This document shows, in pieces, positions 1 through 7,534 of a stretch of 16,751 bases of DNA. The notes under the pieces were generated by a model. The model did no database searches, was not told the origin of the DNA, and was given only the letters and a program-made list of their open reading frames with translations. Source of the DNA: an uncultured Oxalobacteraceae bacterium (GTDB lineage: Bacteria > Pseudomonadota > Gammaproteobacteria > Burkholderiales > Burkholderiaceae); contig CAMLHI010000019.1 of NCBI GenBank assembly GCA_946479705.1, positions 1-16,751 of the forward strand. The letters are read 5' to 3'. The translations under genes were made by a program, and so were the position numbers. Each line of letters opens with the position of its first letter. Position 1 is the first letter of the stretch.

Positions 1-874
1 TGGGCGCCACCCGCCGCAGCATGTGGCAGGCGGCGTTGAAGGCCGAGGACACGCCGACCATTTCCTTGTCCGCATAGGCGCGGCCGTCGTCGCCCGGCAG
101 GTCCGCCACCGGCCGTTGGCTGGCCGGCGCGCCAAAGGCCGTGGTGCTGACGAAGGCCTCGGCATTCAGGTAGCGCAGGTCTTCCTCGACGTTGTCCCAC
201 TCGTCGGCCGGCTTGCCGATCAGGCGGCAATGCTTGTGGCCCATGGACTTGCATTCGAGTTCGCGGTAGATGGTCAGGCGCCCGATCATGGCGCTGGTGT
301 AGCCGATCGCGTAGCCGATCTGCATCCAGCAGGCCGGCTCGGTGCCGATGCCGAAGTCGGCGGTGTGCATTTCGTCTTCGCTGGAGTGGTGCCACAGGAA
401 CTCACCGTGGTAGCTGCCGCGTTCGACGTCGAAATCGAAATGCAGGGTCTGCACCTTGACCGCCCCCTCCAGCGCGTGCACGCGCGGTCCGGCGGCGAAC
501 AGGGTGGCGGCATCGGCCTCGGGCCAGCGTTCGCGCAGCAGCTTGGCATCGCGCGCGCCGGAAGCGTAGCCCACCCGCGTGAGCAGGCCGCGCGTACGCT
601 CGGTGCCGATGCTTTCGATCAGCTCGCGCCGCAGCGCACCGATCGATGAGGTGTGCATCAGCTGCATGCGCTGGCCGTTGAGCCAGATGCGCCCGTCGCC
701 CGGCGCGAACAGCAGGCTTTGGGTCAGGTCGTCCAGGGTCGGCGCGGCGCCCACGTTGAGCCGGGTGCTGTCGCCGGCCAGCATCTTGCCGGTCGCCTGC
801 GATACCTCGGCCAGCGAGACCCGGGGGACTTTGCTCATGTCATCGCCTTCGTCGTGTTTCACCAAATCATACAT
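1..874 (-). CDS. XylR/DmpR-type sigma-54-dependent aromatic-responsive activator (partial, N-terminal part)
   Basis: This gene reads leftward from 874 and runs off the window after 291 residues, so the rest of the AAA+ domain and the DNA-binding domain are not seen. Residues ~48-150 resemble the XylR_N sensor domain and ~165-226 a V4R domain. A linker follows, and from ~272 (GVSSAFNAACHMLRRVAP) the sequence looks like the start of the sigma-54 interaction domain. Cys182, Glu205, Cys208 and Cys216 have the same spacing as the zinc ligands I recall for the phenol sensor MopR (C155, E178, C181, C189). With that offset, His133 and Trp161 coincide with the MopR residues that contact the phenol hydroxyl (H106, W134). 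The ligand is therefore probably a phenolic compound such as coniferyl alcohol or a relative (inference). The start at 874 follows GGAAGGA at a good distance; an in-frame ATG at 880 lies too close to it. It is divergent from the uptake/alcohol operon, whose -24/-12 promoter it likely activates. Confidence 0.9.
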   Translation of the reverse strand, partial: MYDLVKHDEGDDMSKVPRVSLAEVSQATGKMLAGDSTRLNVGAAPTLDDLTQSLLFAPGDGRIWLNGQRMQLMHTSSIGALRRELIESIGTERTRGLLTRVGYASGARDAKLLRERWPEADAATLFAAGPRVHALEGAVKVQTLHFDFDVERGSYHGEFLWHHSSEDEMHTADFGIGTEPACWMQIGYAIGYTSAMIGRLTIYRELECKSMGHKHCRLIGKPADEWDNVEEDLRYLNAEAFVSTTAFGAPASQRPVADLPGDDGRAYADKEMVGVSSAFNAACHMLRRVAP

Positions 875-886
875 CGGCATTCCTTC

Positions 887-896
887 CAATTGATCA
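887..896. promoter_or_regulatory. Possible XylR/DmpR-type upstream activating half-site
   Basis: The sequence CAATTGATCA matches the right part of the XylR upstream activating sequence as I recall it (TTGANCAATTGATCAA). The left arm is not preserved (CCTTC in place of TTGAN). It lies about 165 bp upstream of the predicted sigma-54 start site, a usual distance for such activators. It is also only 13 bp upstream of the activator's own start codon, so binding there could give autoregulation. Ten bases is weak evidence. Confidence 0.35.
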
Positions 897-938
897 TTTC
901 ATCCACTGCGCCGGGAGGCATTTCCATGCTGCAGCGCA

Positions 939-957
939 GTATCAAGCAGCCTGATAC
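939..957. promoter_or_regulatory. 19-bp palindrome, probable regulator-binding site (site A)
   Basis: The sequence GTATCAAGCAGCCTGATAC is a perfect 6-bp inverted repeat with a 7-bp spacer. A near copy (16 of 19 identical) lies between marR and ech at 12183-12201. Site A is about 100 bp upstream of the predicted sigma-54 start. It could therefore be an activator site for the adjacent XylR-type protein, or an operator for the MarR protein that would tie the two operons together. Confidence 0.65.
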
Positions 958-1029
958 AAACCTGATTTCATAGGGACGGACGTCCACTTCGCCTCTACTG
1001 CGCCGCAATAAGTCCACATTAACAACAGG

Positions 1030-1046
1030 CTGGCACGCAACTTGTT
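1030..1046 (+). promoter_or_regulatory. Sigma-54 (-24/-12) promoter of the uptake/alcohol operon
   Basis: The sequence C-TGGCACG-CAAC-TTGTT matches the sigma-54 consensus TGGCACG-N4-TTGCA with exact spacing. The -24 element is perfect; the -12 element has GT in place of GC. Transcription would begin near 1056, leaving a leader of about 80 nt before the ATG at 1135. The divergent neighbour is an activator of the class that works with sigma-54, which fits well. Confidence 0.75.
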
Positions 1047-1134
1047 ATAGAGAGGACAAGAGCGACAAGCGGATCTGTATGCAACTAGCGTGCGCGGACC
1101 GACTTTCCCAACCGACCACCACTAAGGAGACGAC

Positions 1135-2604
1135 ATGAACGACGCCACTGCGCTGTTGCGCCCCGCGATCTGGCAAGACCGCATCTTCAACGGCGACTGG
1201 ATCGCCGCCCACGGCGGCACCCACACTTTCATGGAACCGGCCACCGGCGAGCGCTTGGGACGCGTCGGCCTGGCCGACGCCGGCGACGTGGCCGCCGCCG
1301 CCAGCCAGGCGCGCGCCGCCCAGCGCGCCTGGGCCAGCAGCGACTACAAGGAGCGCGCCGCCATCTTCCGCCGCGCCGCCGCCCTGATCGGCCAGCACCA
1401 CGACGAGCTGGCCGTGTGGATCGTGCGCGAGACCGGCGCGATCCGCCCCAAGGCCGACCTGGAACTGCGCGAAGCCACCGCCCACCTGCACGAAGCGGCT
1501 GCCATGCTGACCCAGCCCAAGGGCCAGCTGCTGGCATCAAGCAGCGGCCAGATGAGCATCGCGCGGCGCGTGCCGCACGGCGTGGTCGGCGTCATCTCGC
1601 CGTTCAACTTCCCATTGATCCTGTCGATCCGCTCGATCGCTCCGGCGCTGGCCACCGGCAACGCGGTGGTGCACAAGCCGGACCTGCAGACGCCCGTCTC
1701 GGGCGGTGTGCTGATCGCCCGCATTTTCGAGGAGGCCGGCCTGCCGAAAGGCGTGCTGCAGGTGCTGCCGGGCGGCGCCGAGGCCGGCCAGGCCATGTGC
1801 AGCCATCCCGACATCGCCATGATCGCCTTCACCGGCTCGACCGCCGTGGGCCGCAGCATCGGCGAACTGGCCGGGCGCCACCTGAAGAAGATGTCGCTGG
1901 AATTGGGCGGCAAGAATTCGCTGATCGTGCTGGACGATGCCGATCCCGACATCGCCGCCGCCAATGTCGCCTGGGGTGCCTATCTGCACCAAGGGCAGAT
2001 CTGCATGGCGTCGGGCCGGGTGCTGCTCCAGCGTGGCATCGCCGACGCGGTGATCGAACGCCTGGTGGGCAAGGCCCTGCACCTGCCGGTGGGCGATCCG
2101 ATGAGCGGCCAGGTGGCGCTCGGCCCCCTGATCAGTGCGCGCCAGGTCGGCCGCCTGGACGGCATCGTCCAGGACAGCATCGCCGCCGGCGCCACGCTGC
2201 TGGCCGGCGGCACCTTCGAGCGCCAGTTCTACCAGCCCACCGTGCTCACTGACGTCAAGCCCGGCATGCGCTGCTTCGAGGAAGAGCTGTTCGGCCCTGT
2301 GGCCTCGATCACCGTGTTCGACACCGACGCGGAAGCCATCGCGCTGGCCTCGGCCACCAGCGGCTGCCTGGCGCTGGGCGTGATCAGCCCGAGCATTGCG
2401 CGCGCCATGCGCATCGTCGACCGCGTGCCGGCCGGACACGTGCACATCAACGACCAGACCGTGCTGGCCGAAGTGCACGCTCCTTTCGGCGGCGGCGGCA
2501 CCTCCGGCAACGGCGGGCGCCATGGCGGCAGCGCCGACTGGGACGAATTCACCCAATGGCAGTGGCTGACGGTGAAAACCGAAGCGCCGCGCTATCCATT
2601 CTAA
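1135..2604 (+). CDS. NAD(P)-dependent aryl-aldehyde dehydrogenase, benzaldehyde dehydrogenase (XylC)-like
   Basis: This 489-residue member of the aldehyde dehydrogenase superfamily oxidises an aromatic aldehyde to its acid in the cytoplasm. The catalytic Cys290 lies in GQICMASGR and the general base Glu256 in LELGGKN; the FTGSTAVGR segment of the cofactor site and the late EELFGPV motif are present. Length and C-terminal end (EFTQ.QW...YPF) resemble XylC-type benzaldehyde dehydrogenases. It does not resemble CalB, the coniferyl-aldehyde dehydrogenase of Pseudomonas sp. HR199, as I recall that sequence. Because calA follows 14 bp downstream, the likely substrate is coniferyl aldehyde, giving ferulate (inference). 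It is the first gene of the operon, with AAGGAG before the ATG. It is a different lineage from the vanillin dehydrogenase at 13096. Confidence 0.9.
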   Translation: MNDATALLRPAIWQDRIFNGDWIAAHGGTHTFMEPATGERLGRVGLADAGDVAAAASQARAAQRAWASSDYKERAAIFRRAAALIGQHHDELAVWIVRETGAIRPKADLELREATAHLHEAAAMLTQPKGQLLASSSGQMSIARRVPHGVVGVISPFNFPLILSIRSIAPALATGNAVVHKPDLQTPVSGGVLIARIFEEAGLPKGVLQVLPGGAEAGQAMCSHPDIAMIAFTGSTAVGRSIGELAGRHLKKMSLELGGKNSLIVLDDADPDIAAANVAWGAYLHQGQICMASGRVLLQRGIADAVIERLVGKALHLPVGDPMSGQVALGPLISARQVGRLDGIVQDSIAAGATLLAGGTFERQFYQPTVLTDVKPGMRCFEEELFGPVASITVFDTDAEAIALASATSGCLALGVISPSIARAMRIVDRVPAGHVHINDQTVLAEVHAPFGGGGTSGNGGRHGGSADWDEFTQWQWLTVKTEAPRYPF

Positions 2605-2618
2605 AAACAGGAGACACC

Positions 2619-3386
2619 ATGAAACTGCAGAACAAGACCATCGTCGTCACCGGCGCGGCATCCGGCATCGGCGCCGAAGTGGCGCGGCTGGCGCGCTTCC
2701 AGGGCGCCACCGTGATCGGCATGGACCGCAACGAGCCGGGCCTCACGCTGGACGGCTTCATCGCCGTCGACCAGGGCAGCACCGCCAGCATCGACGCGGC
2801 CATCGCCAAGCTGCCGCAGCGCGTGGACGCGCTGTGCAATATCGCCGGCGTGCCCGGCACCGCGGACCCTGCCCTGCTGGCGCGCGTGAACTACCTCGGC
2901 CTGCGCCACCTCACCGAAGGCGTGCTGCCGCGCATGCCGGCCGGCGGCTCGATCGTCAACGTGGCGTCCATCCTGGGCGCCGAATGGCCCCTGCGCGCCG
3001 ACGTGCACAAGGAACTTGCCGCTACGAGCAGCTTCAAGGAAGGCCGCGCATGGCTGGAGATGCACCCGGTACCGGCGGACACCTGCTACCAGTACTTCAA
3101 GGAAGCGCTGATCGTGTGGACCTATACCCAGTCGCAGAAGTGGTTCATGGAGCACTCGGTGCGCATGAACTGCGTCGCGCCAGGCCCGGTGTTTACGCCG
3201 ATCCTGGGCGACTTCGTGGCCATGCTGGGCGAAGAGCGCGTCAAGCGCGACGCCCACCGCATGAAGCGCCCGGCCTACGCCGACGAAATCGCCAGCGTGA
3301 TCGCTTTCCTGTGCAGCGACGATTCGCGCTGGGTCAGCGGCATCAACCTGCCCATCGACGGAGGGCTGGCCTCGACTTTCATCTGA
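2619..3386 (+). CDS. calA: Coniferyl-alcohol dehydrogenase (short-chain dehydrogenase/reductase)
   Basis: This 255-residue classical SDR should oxidise coniferyl alcohol to coniferyl aldehyde with NAD(P)+. The cofactor motif TGAASGIG is at residues 11-18, the CNIAG (NNAG-like) segment follows strand 4, and the catalytic Tyr157-x3-Lys161 pair lies in CYQYFKEAL. Length and long conserved stretches (GVPGTADP, CYQYFKEALIVW, MNCVAPGPVFTPIL, DGGLAST near the end) agree with the CalA of Pseudomonas sp. HR199 as I remember it. The ATG at 2619 is preferred over an upstream in-frame ATG at 2556: it follows ACAGGAGAC, and the earlier start would overlap the previous gene. Substrate assignment is by similarity and context. 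Confidence 0.9.
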   Translation: MKLQNKTIVVTGAASGIGAEVARLARFQGATVIGMDRNEPGLTLDGFIAVDQGSTASIDAAIAKLPQRVDALCNIAGVPGTADPALLARVNYLGLRHLTEGVLPRMPAGGSIVNVASILGAEWPLRADVHKELAATSSFKEGRAWLEMHPVPADTCYQYFKEALIVWTYTQSQKWFMEHSVRMNCVAPGPVFTPILGDFVAMLGEERVKRDAHRMKRPAYADEIASVIAFLCSDDSRWVSGINLPIDGGLASTFI

Positions 3387-3422
3387 CCGCATCAACACCA
3401 CCAACAATAACGGAGACTCCAC

Positions 3423-5126
3423 ATGCAAGCGAGCAAACGCCTCAGTCCAAGCATCCTGGCACTGGCCATCGCGGCGGCCCTGCCCAGCGCCCACGCGATC
3501 GATTTCGATACCGGCAATCCCGATCTCAAGGTCACCTGGAACAACAGCTTCAAGTACAGCGCGGCCTACCGCCTGAAGGACGCCAGCAGCGGTCTGCTGG
3601 CCGGGGCCTATCCGGGCGCCGGGCCGGCCGACTTCACTGGCTATAACCTGGACGACGGCAACCAGAACTTCCGCAACAAGGGCATCGTCTCGAGCCGGGT
3701 GGACTGGCTCTCCGAATTCGACGTCGGCACCCGCACTGCGGGCTTGCGCATCAGCGCGGCCGGCTGGTACGACAGCATCTACAACAGCGACAACGACAAC
3801 GCCTCCCCCGGCAGCAATGCCCTGGTGCTGCGCGGCCAGCCGGCCACCCGCTTCGCCAAGGGCACGCGCCTGCTGCACGGCCGCAACGCCGAACTGCTGG
3901 ACGCCTTCGCGTTCGCCAAGGGCACCCTGGGCGAACTGCCCGGCACCGTGCGCATCGGCCGCCACACGCTGCAGTACGGCGAGAGCCTGTTCTTCGGCTC
4001 CAACGGCATCGCCAATGCCCAGGGCCCGGTCGACCTGGTCAAGCTGCTCAGCGTGCCCGGCGCGCAGTTCAAGGAAATCCTGCGTCCGGTGAACCAGCTC
4101 TCCGGCCAGCTGCAGGTGCTGCCGAACGTGTCGATCGGCGGCTACTACCAGTTCGAATGGCGCCCCACCCAGATCCCCGGCGTGGGCAGCTACCTGAGCG
4201 CCTACGACGCCGCCGGCGCCGGCAGCACCGCTTTCCTGGTCGCGCCGACCAACAGCGGCGCGCCGGCCTTCTACACCCTGGCCGACATGAAGGCCAAGAA
4301 CTCGGGCCAGGGCGGCCTGCAGATCAAGTTCAACCCGTCCGGCTCGGACGTCGAGTACGGCCTGTACGCGGCCCGCTACCACGACAAGACGCCCTACTTC
4401 TACCTCGGCTTCGCCCCCGCCTTCCCGCCCGGCGCGCCGGCCACCGTGCAGGCGGTGTACGCGGAAGGCATCCGCACCTTCGGCGCCAGCGCCAGCACGG
4501 TGCTGCTGGGCGCGAACGTGGCGGCCGAAATCTCGGTGCGCCGCAATACCCCGCTGGTGAGCGATCCGACTCCTGGCTTTTTGGCGCGCAATGGCGTCGG
4601 CACCGTGGCCAACAATAGCGGCAACCCGGCCTACGCGGTCGGCAATACGGCCCACGTCAACATCTCGGCCATCTACGTGATGCCCACCAACGCCTTCTTC
4701 CAGGGCGCTACGCTGCTGGGCGAAATCGCCTGGAACCGCGCCACCAGCGTGACCTGGCAAGGCTCGCTCGATCCCAACACCACGCGCGACGCCACCTCGG
4801 CGCGCATGATCTTCGAGCCGGCCTACTACCAGGTGATGGATGGGCTGGACCTGTCGGTGCCGATCGGCCTGGGCTACAACATCGATGGCCGCTCGCGCGC
4901 CATCTTCAACTTCAACGGCGGCAGCGCGCATGGCGGCGACTTCAACATCGGCGTGAACGCGACCTACCACCAGGACTGGAAGTTCGGCATCAGCTATGTG
5001 CGCTTCCTCGGCACCGAAGGCACCTTCCTGAAAAACAACCCGGCCACCAATCTGCCGATTCTGAGCTATGCCCAGTCGTTGAAGGACCGCGACTACGTCT
5101 CCTTCAACATCAAACGCGCATTCTAA
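3423..5126 (+). CDS. DUF1302 family outer-membrane protein, probable beta-barrel
   Basis: This 567-residue protein has a clear signal peptide (cationic start, hydrophobic ILALAIAAALP, AHA cleavage site after residue 25). The mature part is rich in alternating polar/aromatic strands and Gly/Asn turns and ends in phenylalanine (FNIKRAF), as outer-membrane barrels do. The DUF1302 family is poorly characterised. It often occurs beside DUF1329, YCF48 and RND genes, as here, and is thought to help hydrophobic substrates cross the outer membrane. The gap to calA is 36 bp, with ACGGAGACTCC before the ATG. A role in uptake or export of an aromatic ester or alcohol is inference from context. Confidence 0.85.
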   Translation: MQASKRLSPSILALAIAAALPSAHAIDFDTGNPDLKVTWNNSFKYSAAYRLKDASSGLLAGAYPGAGPADFTGYNLDDGNQNFRNKGIVSSRVDWLSEFDVGTRTAGLRISAAGWYDSIYNSDNDNASPGSNALVLRGQPATRFAKGTRLLHGRNAELLDAFAFAKGTLGELPGTVRIGRHTLQYGESLFFGSNGIANAQGPVDLVKLLSVPGAQFKEILRPVNQLSGQLQVLPNVSIGGYYQFEWRPTQIPGVGSYLSAYDAAGAGSTAFLVAPTNSGAPAFYTLADMKAKNSGQGGLQIKFNPSGSDVEYGLYAARYHDKTPYFYLGFAPAFPPGAPATVQAVYAEGIRTFGASASTVLLGANVAAEISVRRNTPLVSDPTPGFLARNGVGTVANNSGNPAYAVGNTAHVNISAIYVMPTNAFFQGATLLGEIAWNRATSVTWQGSLDPNTTRDATSARMIFEPAYYQVMDGLDLSVPIGLGYNIDGRSRAIFNFNGGSAHGGDFNIGVNATYHQDWKFGISYVRFLGTEGTFLKNNPATNLPILSYAQSLKDRDYVSFNIKRAF

Positions 5127-5139
5127 GGACTACCCGACC

Positions 5140-6498
5140 ATGAAGACGACTCTCCATTTCACCGCTGCCGCCCTGGCCCTGGCCATCGTCCTGCCGCACG
5201 CCGGCGCCGCCGTCAGCGCCGACGAAGCGGCCAAGCTGAACTCCACCCTGACCCCGCTGGGCGCCGAAAAGGCCGGCAACAAGGAAGGCACCATTCCCGC
5301 CTGGGATGGCGCCTATACCAAAGTGCAGCCGGGCTTCAAGCCGGGCGACGCGCGCGTCGATCCCTTCGCCGGCGAGAAGCCGCAGCTGAGCATCACCGGC
5401 AAGAACGTCGACCAGTACGCCGCCAAGCTGTCGGCCGCCACGGTGGCGCTGCTCAAGAAGTACCCCACCTACCGGGTCGACGTGTACCCGACCCACCGCA
5501 CCGGCGGCGCGCCGAACTGGGTGTACGAGAACACCTTAAAGAACGCCACCCGCGCCAAGTCGGTCGATGGCGGCTGGGGCGTGCAGGGAGCCTACGGCGG
5601 CACTCCCTTCCCGATTCCGAAGACCGGCTACGAAGCGATCATGAACCACCGCCTGGCCTGGACCGGCGAAGCGGCCATGCTGCCGCTGCGTACCGTGATC
5701 GTCACCCCGGACGGCAAGCGCGCCGTGGCCACCGAAGCCGAGCAGACCTTCCAGCGTCCCTACTACTTCAAGGACGGCAGCCTGGACAAATTCGACGGCA
5801 TCTACCAGTTCGGCCGCCTGATCACCAAGGCGCCGGCATCGAAGGCCGGCGAAGGCATCCTGGCGCACGACGGCGTCGATGAAGCCCATCCGCGCGCGAT
5901 CTGGCAGTACCTGGTCGGCCAGCGCCGCGTGCGCCGCGCGCCCTCGGTCTCGTACGACACGCCCGACTCGGTCACCTCCGGCATCGGCCTGTTCGACGAA
6001 GCCTTCATGCTGTTCGGACCGCTGGACCACTATGAACTCAAACTGGTCGGCAAGAAGGAGATGTACATCCCGTACAACAACAACCGTGTCGCCACCGCCA
6101 AGATCGCCGACCTGATGGGACCGCAGTTCCTCAATCCCGACCTGGTGCGCTGGGAACTGCACCGCGTGTGGGAAGTCGAAGCCAGCCTCGCTCCCGGCAA
6201 GCGCCACGTGGTGGCCAAGCGCCGCTACTACCTCGATGAAGATACCTGGCAGATCATCCTGATCGACGGCTACGACGCCCAGGGCCAGATCTGGCGCGGC
6301 AACTACGCCCTGACCCTGCTGGCGCCCGACCTGCCGGCCGTGCTGGGCAACATCATGTGGGGCACCTACAACGTGCAGACCGGCGCCTACCTGCTCAACG
6401 AAGCGTCCAACGAGCTGCCGGTGCAGTACAAGACCATCCCGCGCCTGCCGGCCAGCTACTTCGGTCCCGAAGAACTGGCCAACCAGGGCTCGCGTTAA
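5140..6498 (+). CDS. DUF1329 family periplasmic/envelope protein
   Basis: This 452-residue protein has an N-terminal signal peptide (MKTTLHF..., hydrophobic core, cleavage likely after Ala23 in AGA). The mature start VSADEAAKLNSTLTPLGAEKAG and the segment GTIPAWDG are typical of DUF1329 proteins. This family is usually described as LolB-like outer-membrane or periplasmic proteins of unknown function and is commonly encoded next to DUF1302 genes. There is no lipobox cysteine, so a soluble or loosely attached periplasmic protein is expected. It starts 13 bp after the DUF1302 stop, with TAAGGA as the ribosome-binding site. It may shuttle a hydrophobic ligand between the outer-membrane protein and the RND transporter (inference). 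Confidence 0.85.
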   Translation: MKTTLHFTAAALALAIVLPHAGAAVSADEAAKLNSTLTPLGAEKAGNKEGTIPAWDGAYTKVQPGFKPGDARVDPFAGEKPQLSITGKNVDQYAAKLSAATVALLKKYPTYRVDVYPTHRTGGAPNWVYENTLKNATRAKSVDGGWGVQGAYGGTPFPIPKTGYEAIMNHRLAWTGEAAMLPLRTVIVTPDGKRAVATEAEQTFQRPYYFKDGSLDKFDGIYQFGRLITKAPASKAGEGILAHDGVDEAHPRAIWQYLVGQRRVRRAPSVSYDTPDSVTSGIGLFDEAFMLFGPLDHYELKLVGKKEMYIPYNNNRVATAKIADLMGPQFLNPDLVRWELHRVWEVEASLAPGKRHVVAKRRYYLDEDTWQIILIDGYDAQGQIWRGNYALTLLAPDLPAVLGNIMWGTYNVQTGAYLLNEASNELPVQYKTIPRLPASYFGPEELANQGSR

Positions 6499-6513
6499 GC
6501 GAAGGAGCAGACC

Positions 6514-7527
6514 ATGGCCCGACTCTTCCTCGCCGCGGCGCTGCTGGCCTGCGCCGCGCCGGTCTTCAGCAGCACGCCGGTGGCCCTGAGCCGGCCGGCG
6601 CTGGTCACGCCCAAGGCGCTGCACGCGGCCATGCTGGCGGTGGCCAGCGCCGGCCCGCGCCTGGTGGCGGCCGGCGAACGCGGCACCATCCTGTATTCGG
6701 ACGACGCCGGCAAGTCCTGGAAGCAGGCCAACGTGCCGGTCAGCGTCAGCCTCACGGCGCTGCAGTTCGTCGATGACAAGAACGGCTGGGCGGTCGGCCA
6801 CCAGGGCGTGGTGCTGCACACGCTGGACGGCGGCGCCAGCTGGACCAGGCAGCTCGACGGCGTGCAGGCCGCCGCCATCGCGCTGCGCGGCGGCGTGGCC
6901 GGCGCCCAGGCGCTGGTGGACGACGGCCCCGACAAGCCCTTCCTCGACCTCTACTTCGACAGCCCGCGCAGCGGCTATGTGCTGGGGGCCTACAACCAGA
7001 TCTACCGCACCACCGATGCTGGGGCCAGCTGGCAGGCCTGGCAGGACAAGGTCGCCAATCCCAAGGGCCTGCACCTGTACGCCATGCGCGCCGGCGGCGG
7101 CAATCTCTACCTGGCCGGCGAACAGGGCCTGGTGCTGCGCTCGACCGACCAGGGCGCCAGCTTCAGCAGCCTGCCCACGCCGTACAAGGGCAGCTACTTC
7201 GGCCTGCTGGCCACGCGCGCCGGCGCCCTCCTGGCCTACGGCTTGCGCGGCAATGCCTGGTGGTCGGGCGACCAGGGCGCCAGCTGGAGCCGGGTCGAGA
7301 CCGGCGTGCAGGCGGCGCTGGCCGGCGGCGCCGAGCTGGCCGACGGTTCCCTGGTCATCGTCAGCCAGAACGGCGACGTGCTGCTCTCGCGCGACCAGGG
7401 CCGCAGCTTCGCCGCCCAGCCGTCCACCGCCCTGCCGCTGGCGGGCATCGCACAGGCCAGCGACGGCGCCCTGGTACTGGCCGGCCTGCGCGGACTGCAG
7501 CGCACCACCCTCACCCCAACCCGGTAA
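6514..7527 (+). CDS. YCF48 / photosynthesis-system-II-assembly-like Asp-box repeat protein
   Basis: This is a 337-residue exported beta-propeller-type protein. Six Asp-box (S-x-D-x-G-x-S-W/F) repeats end at about W69, W110, W173, F217, W258 and F299 (for example SDDAGKSW and GDQGASW), most of them 41-44 residues apart. The N-terminus is a signal peptide; it could be cut near VFS-S. LLAC at residues 10-13 also looks like a short lipobox, so a lipoprotein form is possible. Bacterial proteins of this family often sit beside an RND/MMPL gene and DUF1302/DUF1329 genes, suggesting a periplasmic accessory role to the transporter, but no biochemical function is known to me. A strong ribosome-binding site (GAAGGAG) precedes the ATG, and the gene lies 15 bp after the DUF1329 stop. 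Confidence 0.85.
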   Translation: MARLFLAAALLACAAPVFSSTPVALSRPALVTPKALHAAMLAVASAGPRLVAAGERGTILYSDDAGKSWKQANVPVSVSLTALQFVDDKNGWAVGHQGVVLHTLDGGASWTRQLDGVQAAAIALRGGVAGAQALVDDGPDKPFLDLYFDSPRSGYVLGAYNQIYRTTDAGASWQAWQDKVANPKGLHLYAMRAGGGNLYLAGEQGLVLRSTDQGASFSSLPTPYKGSYFGLLATRAGALLAYGLRGNAWWSGDQGASWSRVETGVQAALAGGAELADGSLVIVSQNGDVLLSRDQGRSFAAQPSTALPLAGIAQASDGALVLAGLRGLQRTTLTPTR

Positions 7528-7534
7528 CCGCACC

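Larger units (their letters stand above)
875..1134. promoter_or_regulatory. Divergent control region between the sigma-54 activator and the aldehyde dehydrogenase operon
   Basis: This 260-bp gap is clearly lower in G+C than the genes around it and holds no convincing gene. From left to right it contains a CAATTGATCA element, a 19-bp palindrome, a short GGACGTCC palindrome (978-985), and a -24/-12 promoter pointing right. A Shine-Dalgarno sequence (AAGGAG) stands just before the start at 1135. I did not find a convincing IHF site between the palindrome and the promoter, and I saw no clear sigma-70 promoter for the leftward gene. Confidence 0.8.

Noticed and set aside
23..649. Plus-strand open frame over the activator gene
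   Set aside because: The minus strand encodes a clear XylR_N-V4R protein with conserved Cys, Glu, His and Trp residues. The plus-strand translation resembles no family.
2601..4970. A 789-codon minus-strand open frame opposite calA and the DUF1302 gene
   Set aside because: Same cause: antisense shadow of biased codons. The plus-strand genes have clear motifs, signal peptide and ribosome-binding sites.
6773..7534. N-terminal extension of the transporter-esterase frame back to 6773
   Set aside because: The extension lies inside the YCF48 gene in another frame and gives an Arg/Ala/Pro-rich sequence. The transporter proper begins at 7535, just after the YCF48 stop.
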